The notes beneath the pieces were generated by a model that saw only the letters and a program-made list of their open reading frames with translations, did no database searches and was not told where the DNA came from. Made by a program: the position numbers and the translations under genes. Positions 59,907-64,000 of a DNA stretch of 64,000 nt are shown here, piece after piece. The stretch is from the NCBI RefSeq assembly GCF_039542905.1, contig NZ_BAABIS010000001.1, forward strand, positions 7,874,001 to 7,938,000, in the 5' to 3' direction. Positions within the stretch are counted from its first letter, which is position 1. Each line of letters starts with the position of its first letter. This DNA comes from Kitasatospora terrestris (lineage in GTDB: Bacteria; Actinomycetota; Actinomycetes; Streptomycetales; Streptomycetaceae).

Positions 59907-60755
59907 ATGACCGATCGCACCGCCGCCCATCCGGCCGCCGAGCTCGGGGTGATCGGGGGTTCGGGGCTGTACGCGCTGCTGGACGACGTCACCGAGGTGT
60001 CGGTGCAGACGCCGTACGGGCAGCCGAGCGACTCGGTGTTCCTGGGGGAGGTGGCGGGGCGCCGGGTGGCGTTCCTGCCGCGGCACGGGCGGGGGCACAG
60101 CCTGCCGCCGCACCGGATCAACTACCGGGCGAACCTGTGGGCGCTGCGTTCGCTGGGGGTGCGCCAGGTGCTGGGGCCGTGCGCGGTGGGCGGTCTGCGG
60201 CGGGAGTTCGGCCCGGGCACGCTGGTGGTGCCGGACCAGCTGGTGGACCGGACGGCGGCCCGGGTGCAGACGTTCTACGACGGCCTGCCGCTGCCGGACG
60301 GCTCGCTGCCGGAGGTGGTGCACGTCTCGATGGCGGACCCGTACTGCCCGGAGGGCCGCGCGGCCGCTCTCGCCGCGGCCCGGGACCACGCCTGGGAGCC
60401 GGTGGACGGCGGCACGCTGGTGGTGATCGAGGGGCCGCGGTTCTCGACCCGCGCGGAGTCCCGCTGGTTCACCGCGAACGGCTGGTCGGTGGTCGGCATG
60501 ACGGGCCACCCGGAGGCGGTGCTGGCCCGTGAACTGGCGATCTGCTACACCTCGTTGGCGCTGGTCACCGACCTGGACGCGGGGGTGGGGACGGGCGAGG
60601 GGGTGACCCACGCGGAGGTGCTGAAGGAGTTCGCCCGCAACGTGGACCGGCTGCGCACGGTGCTGTTCAAGGCGCTGGAGTCGCTGCCCGCCACCCGGGA
60701 CTGCGTCTGCTCGCACGCCCTGGACGGGGTCGCCACCGGCCTGCCGCCCGCCTGA
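59907..60755 (+). CDS. mtnP: S-methyl-5'-thioadenosine phosphorylase family enzyme
   Basis: The 282-residue enzyme should split methylthioadenosine (a by-product of S-adenosylmethionine use) with phosphate into adenine and methylthioribose 1-phosphate. The MTAP/PNP family 2 motifs are GVIGGSGLY near residue 14, LPRHGRGH, NYRANLWAL, VIEGPRFSTRAES and GMTGHPEAVLAREL. The GHPEA variant also occurs in methylthioinosine phosphorylases, so the base specificity is not settled. ATG 59907 follows GGGGAG. It links loosely to the SAM-sensing leader at 7425, as both concern methyl-donor metabolism. Confidence 0.93.
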   Translation: MTDRTAAHPAAELGVIGGSGLYALLDDVTEVSVQTPYGQPSDSVFLGEVAGRRVAFLPRHGRGHSLPPHRINYRANLWALRSLGVRQVLGPCAVGGLRREFGPGTLVVPDQLVDRTAARVQTFYDGLPLPDGSLPEVVHVSMADPYCPEGRAAALAAARDHAWEPVDGGTLVVIEGPRFSTRAESRWFTANGWSVVGMTGHPEAVLARELAICYTSLALVTDLDAGVGTGEGVTHAEVLKEFARNVDRLRTVLFKALESLPATRDCVCSHALDGVATGLPPA

Positions 60756-60792
60756 GCGGACCGGACCCGGACCGGCGGGGGCGGCGCCGCGC

Positions 60793-61080
60793 TCAGCGGT
60801 GCCGGAGCAGGACGACCAGCCCGCCGGCCCAGAAGCCGATCACCGAGCCGATCAGCAGCGGCCGGGCCAGTACCACGCCGGCGGCCAGCATCACCCCGGA
60901 GACGGCGACCAGGACGCCCAGCCCGCCGAGGACGAGCTGCGCCGTGAGCCGGGGCCGGCGCGGCCGGTAGAGCCGCATGGTGCGCAGCTCCCGGTCGAGC
61001 AGCCGGGAGTCGCTGCGCAGCCTGGCCTCGATCTGGGCGAGGATCCGCCGTTCGCGTCCGGACAGTACGGGTTCGTCCAC
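60793..61080 (-). CDS. DUF3040 membrane protein
   Basis: The 95-residue protein starts with a charged helix LSGRERRILAQIEARLRSDS and continues into two hydrophobic segments (about residues 44-64 and 69-90). This is the DUF3040 arrangement common in actinobacteria. GTG 61080 follows GGAGGT, which sets the start. The function is unknown; the protein sits in the membrane with its N-terminus probably inside. Confidence 0.85.
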   Translation of the reverse strand: MDEPVLSGRERRILAQIEARLRSDSRLLDRELRTMRLYRPRRPRLTAQLVLGGLGVLVAVSGVMLAAGVVLARPLLIGSVIGFWAGGLVVLLRHR

Positions 61081-61192
61081 CGGCCCCACCTCCGCACGAC
61101 GCGTTCGCGATGACGTACACCTCTGCTGCCCGGTGCGGAAGGCTCCGACACCGCGAAACCGGCCGACGGACCGTCGGAAACGCGCGTCAACA

Positions 61193-61267
61193 CTGTTCGA
61201 TGTCGGCCTTCTCCGTTCGAACAGCGCTGGCATAGCCTGCCTGCGGCGTGATTTGACTGACAGTCAA
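61193..61267. promoter_or_regulatory. Two dyads upstream of the Tat-SnoaL / EamA / NRPS operon
   Basis: TTGACTG-A-CAGTCAA (61253-61267) is a perfect palindrome about 40 bases before the start codon. A second dyad CTGTTCGA/TCGAACAG (61193-61200 and 61217-61224) lies upstream with a 16-base spacer, and a TAGCCT -10-like hexamer (61233-61238) lies between. They are likely operators for a TetR- or MarR-type repressor that is not in this window. Confidence 0.65.
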
Positions 61268-61306
61268 TCCACCAGTCACGTGCTCCCTGTCAGGAGGAAT
61301 ACCACC

Positions 61307-61852
61307 ATGTCCGCTCTGCCCGACCGCCGTACCGTGCTGCGCGCGGGGCTGGCCACCGCCGGCACCGCCGCGCTCGCGACCGCCGCCACCACCGCCGCGG
61401 CCGGCCCGGCCGAGGCCCGCCCGTTCACGCTGCGCCCGCAGGACGTGTCCCGCTGGATGACGGCCTACCTGAAGGCGTGGCAGACCAAGGACGCGGACGG
61501 GGTCGTCCAGCTCTTCACCCGGGACGCCATCTACCAGGCCGTCCCCGGTCTGCCGGACCAGATGTTCCACGGCCGCCAGGAGATCCACGACTACTGGACC
61601 TCGGTCACCGCGCCGCAGGCCGGCATGACCTACCTCCAGGGCACCCCGCTGGTCAACGGCAACCAGGCCGACCTGGAGATCTGGGTGTACTTCCAGCAGC
61701 CGTCCGAGACCGACGGCACCCTGCAGTGGGTCACCCTGATCGAGACCAACGTGCTGACCTTCGCCTCCCCGACCCTGGTCTCCCGCAACATCGAGTACAA
61801 CCGGATCCTGGACGGCCGGGTCGACCCGCCGGCCGGCTGGGGCCGGCGCTGA
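61307..61852 (+). CDS. Tat-exported SnoaL/NTF2-like protein
   Basis: The 181-residue protein has a twin-arginine signal (DRRTVLRAGLATAGTAALAT, cleavage near PAEARP around residue 38). The mature NTF2-like domain has WMTAYLKAWQTKDADGVVQL, LFTRDAIYQAVP and FHGRQEIHDYWTS. It should be folded with any ligand in the cytoplasm, then secreted. ATG 61307 follows AGGAGG (61292-61297). Its stop overlaps the next gene (CTGA). A secreted cyclase-like protein heading an NRPS operon is unusual; it may bind or modify the exported pigment or be a defence protein. The role is inferred from position only. Confidence 0.85.
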   Translation: MSALPDRRTVLRAGLATAGTAALATAATTAAAGPAEARPFTLRPQDVSRWMTAYLKAWQTKDADGVVQLFTRDAIYQAVPGLPDQMFHGRQEIHDYWTSVTAPQAGMTYLQGTPLVNGNQADLEIWVYFQQPSETDGTLQWVTLIETNVLTFASPTLVSRNIEYNRILDGRVDPPAGWGRR

Positions 61853-62784
61853 ACGCAGCCCCGGCCGGACGGTCGGGGCCGGTCGGCGGCCGGCTGGCCG
61901 CCGACTCGGCCCTGACCGTCCTCGCGCCGGCGATCTGGGGAACCACCTACCTGGTCACCACCGAGTGGCTGCCGCCCGACCGGCCGCTGCTGGCCTCCAC
62001 CGTCCGGGCGCTGCCGGCCGGCCTGGTGCTGCTGGCGATCGGCCGGACGCTGCCGCGCGGCGCGTGGTGGTGGCGGGCCGCCGTCCTCGGCGTGCTCAAC
62101 ATCGGCGCGTTCTTCTACCTGCTGTTCGTCGCCGCCTACCACCTGCCCGGCGGGGTGGCGGCGCTGGTGGTGGCCGCGCAGCCGATGATGGTGCTGGTCC
62201 TCGGCGCGCTGCTGCTGCGCGAGCGGATCCGGCCGCTCCAGGTGGTCTCCTGCCTGCTGGGCGTCGCCGGGGTGGTCCTGCTGGTGCTCAAGCCGCAGGC
62301 CGGGATGGACGCGATCGGGGTGGTCGCGGGCCTGGCCGGCGCGGTCTGCATGGCCAGCGGCATCGTGCTCACCAAACGCTGGGGCCGGCCGGAGGGGGTC
62401 GGCGTCCTCACCTTCACCGGCTGGCAGTTGACGGTCGGCGGGCTGGTGCTCGTCCCGGCGACGCTGCTCGCCGAAGGGCTGCCCGGCACGGTCACCGCCG
62501 GCAACCTCGGCGGGTTCGCCTACCTCAGCCTGATCGGCGCGCTGTTCGCGTACGCGATCTGGTTCCGCGGCATCGCCCGGCTGCCCGCGCTCGCCGTCTC
62601 GATGCTCGGCTTCGGCAGCCCGCTGTCCGCCACCGTGCTCGGCTACCTGGTCCTCGGCCAGACCCTCACCCCGCTCCAACTCGCGGGCGCCGCAGCCGTG
62701 GTGACCGCGGTCGTGCTCGCCCAGCTGCGCCCCCGCAGTACCGCCCCGGCCCCGGCCGAGGCGCCCCTAGTCAAAGCCTTATGA
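61849..62784 (+). CDS. EamA/DMT-family exporter
   Basis: The 311-residue membrane protein has ten hydrophobic segments in two EamA repeats, with IWGTTYLVTTEWLPPDRPLL near the start and VAAQPMMVLVLGALLLRERI in the first repeat. It should export a small metabolite, most likely the product of the NRPS that follows. No ATG, GTG or TTG lies in frame close to the domain start; the likeliest start is CTG 61849, overlapping the previous stop, with GTG 61726 as a weak alternative inside the upstream gene. The last sense codon (62779-62781) is TTA, the bldA-dependent Leu codon, so full translation may be delayed to differentiation. Confidence 0.83.
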   Translation: MNAAPAGRSGPVGGRLAADSALTVLAPAIWGTTYLVTTEWLPPDRPLLASTVRALPAGLVLLAIGRTLPRGAWWWRAAVLGVLNIGAFFYLLFVAAYHLPGGVAALVVAAQPMMVLVLGALLLRERIRPLQVVSCLLGVAGVVLLVLKPQAGMDAIGVVAGLAGAVCMASGIVLTKRWGRPEGVGVLTFTGWQLTVGGLVLVPATLLAEGLPGTVTAGNLGGFAYLSLIGALFAYAIWFRGIARLPALAVSMLGFGSPLSATVLGYLVLGQTLTPLQLAGAAAVVTAVVLAQLRPRSTAPAPAEAPLVKAL

Positions 62785-62813
62785 CCCATCAACGGCGTGA
62801 AGAGGAGTAGGCG

Positions 62814-64000
62814 TTGGACACCACCCGGTACAAGTCCCGACTTCAGGACAGCCGTCTGGGCAGATGCCTGCCCGACTTGCTGCGGGACCAGGCCGAGACC
62901 CGGCCGGACGCCGTCGCGGTCAGCTTCGAGGACCAGGACCTGACCTTCCGGGACCTGGAGCAGACGGCCGGTCGGCTCGCCTGCTACCTGCACCGGCAGG
63001 GCGTCGGCAACGACGACTGCGTCGGCCTGTACGTCGAACCCTCGCTCGACCTGATGATCGGCGCCTGGGGCATCCTGCTGGCCGGCGCCGCGTACCTGCC
63101 GCTCTCCCCGGAGTACCCGGAGGACCGGCTGCGCTACATGCTGGAGGACAGCCGCACCCGGGTCGTGGTCACCCAGGACCACCTGGTCGCCAAGCTCGCC
63201 GAACTCGCCCCGGCCGGTACCCGGGTGATCACCCTCGCCGACGCCCAGACCTGCGAGGACGGCGGCTGCTCCGACGTGGAGCGGATCTCCGTCCCGCCGG
63301 ACGCGCTCGCCTACGTGATCTACACCTCGGGCTCCACCGGCCGCCCCAAGGGCGTGATGATCGAGCACCGCAGCATCATGTCGCAGATGCGCTGGCTCGC
63401 CGACTGCGGCCACCTCGGCCCGGAGACCGCGATCCTCCAGAAGACTCCGATGAGCTTCGACGCGGCGCAGTGGGAGATCCTCGCGCCCGCGCTCGGCGGC
63501 CGCGTGGTGATGGGCGCCCCCGGCATCTTCCGCGACCCCGAGGCGCTGATCTCCACCGTCATGAAGCACGAGGTGACCACGCTGCAGTGCGTGCCCACCC
63601 TGCTGCAGGCGCTGATCGACACCGAGGAGTTCCACCTCTGCCTGTCGCTGCGCCGGGTCTTCTCCGGCGGCGAGGCGCTCTCCCGCAGCCTCGCCCGCGC
63701 CCTGGCGGACGAGCTGCCGTGGGTCTCGCTGGTCAACCTGTACGGCCCCACCGAGTGCACCATCAACGCCACCGCGCACCTGGTCGACCCGGACGAGATC
63801 GCCGAGGGCCCCGGCACCATCCCGATCGGCGTGCCCGTCGACAACACCCAGTGCTACATCCTGGACGAGAACCGGGCCCCGGTCGGCATCGGCGAGACCG
63901 GCGAACTGTACATCGGCGGCGTCCAGCTGGCCCGCGGCTACCTGCACCGCGAGGAGCAGACCGCGGAGCGCTTCGTGCCCTCGCCGTTCATCCCCACCGA
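62814..64000 (+). CDS. Indigoidine-synthetase-like NRPS (partial, continues past window)
   Basis: About 395 residues of an adenylation domain are visible. DCVGLYVEPSLDLMIGAWG, then AYLPLSPEYPEDRLRYMLED, TSGSTGRPKGVMIEHRSI, SFDAAQWEIL, NLYGPTECTIN and ARGYLHREEQTAERF agree closely with blue-pigment synthetases (BpsA/IndC) as I remember them. The binding-pocket residues read DAWQFGLIN plus the usual Lys, next to codes recorded for glutamine. That enzyme activates L-Gln, oxidises it and releases it to form indigoidine; the oxidase, carrier and thioesterase parts would lie beyond the window. TTG 62814 follows AGAGGAG, and an in-frame TAG two codons earlier rules out a longer form. Confidence 0.85.
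   Translation, partial: MDTTRYKSRLQDSRLGRCLPDLLRDQAETRPDAVAVSFEDQDLTFRDLEQTAGRLACYLHRQGVGNDDCVGLYVEPSLDLMIGAWGILLAGAAYLPLSPEYPEDRLRYMLEDSRTRVVVTQDHLVAKLAELAPAGTRVITLADAQTCEDGGCSDVERISVPPDALAYVIYTSGSTGRPKGVMIEHRSIMSQMRWLADCGHLGPETAILQKTPMSFDAAQWEILAPALGGRVVMGAPGIFRDPEALISTVMKHEVTTLQCVPTLLQALIDTEEFHLCLSLRRVFSGGEALSRSLARALADELPWVSLVNLYGPTECTINATAHLVDPDEIAEGPGTIPIGVPVDNTQCYILDENRAPVGIGETGELYIGGVQLARGYLHREEQTAERFVPSPFIPT

Noticed and set aside
61086..61233. N-terminal extension of the DUF3040 protein
   Set aside because: The extension is Arg-rich and unlike the family; GTG 61080 has a strong GGAGGT site.

Overview
This is a single contiguous stretch of very GC-rich DNA with strongly G/C-biased third codon positions, GTG and TTG starts, purine-rich ribosome sites and a bldA-type TTA codon. 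That points to a filamentous actinomycete of the Streptomyces/Kitasatospora type. No rRNA, tRNA, CRISPR array or intact insertion sequence was recognised.

Layout. (1) 1-7360: ordinary genes, each next to or opposite a regulator: a truncated aldehyde dehydrogenase, an alpha/beta hydrolase, a LysE exporter divergent from a MocR regulator, a YdeI-like protein, a patatin-like lipase divergent from a TetR regulator, a DUF1272 zinc protein and an unknown protein. (2) 7387-48342, all on the plus strand: a modular type I polyketide locus. It opens with a SAM-IV-like riboswitch leader and a large LuxR-family (LAL) activator. Three polyketide synthase genes (loading module plus five extension modules plus thioesterase), a short-chain dehydrogenase, two SnoaL-fold proteins, a complete peptide-type ABC transporter, a metallophosphoesterase and a phosphopantetheinyl transferase follow. 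(3) 48396-55103: an MpaB-like oxygenase, an Lrp/AsnC regulator divergent from a PLP decarboxylase, and a PadR-ABC-FtsX exporter operon. (4) 55302-61080: a glycosyltransferase, a membrane protein between two decayed transposases, an ABM-like protein, an RmlD-like reductase, a hydrolase, an MTA phosphorylase and a DUF3040 protein. (5) 61307-64000: a Tat-exported SnoaL protein, an EamA exporter and the first third of an indigoidine-synthetase-like NRPS that runs off the window.

How the polyketide genes should work together. A KSQ loading module with a methylmalonyl-type AT supplies a propionyl starter. Modules 1 to 5 use malonyl (full reduction), methylmalonyl (KR), malonyl (KR+DH), methylmalonyl (no reduction) and malonyl (KR+DH). 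Colinear reading gives a C15 hexaketide with a hydroxyl at C9, an enone at C5-C7 and an alpha,beta-unsaturated carboxyl end. It could be released as an acid, a ten-membered lactone or, after isomerisation, a pyrone. The SDR and the two SnoaL proteins are the candidate tailoring enzymes. Triple heptamer repeats with an 11-bp period lie before the first PKS gene and before the ABC transporter, at the same distance from a -10-like hexamer. This suggests that one activator, most simply the LAL protein, drives both units. If the SAM riboswitch controls that activator, the cluster would be tied to methyl-donor status.

Domain calls rest on motifs read by eye from the translated sequence. Substrate, product and regulatory assignments are inferences.
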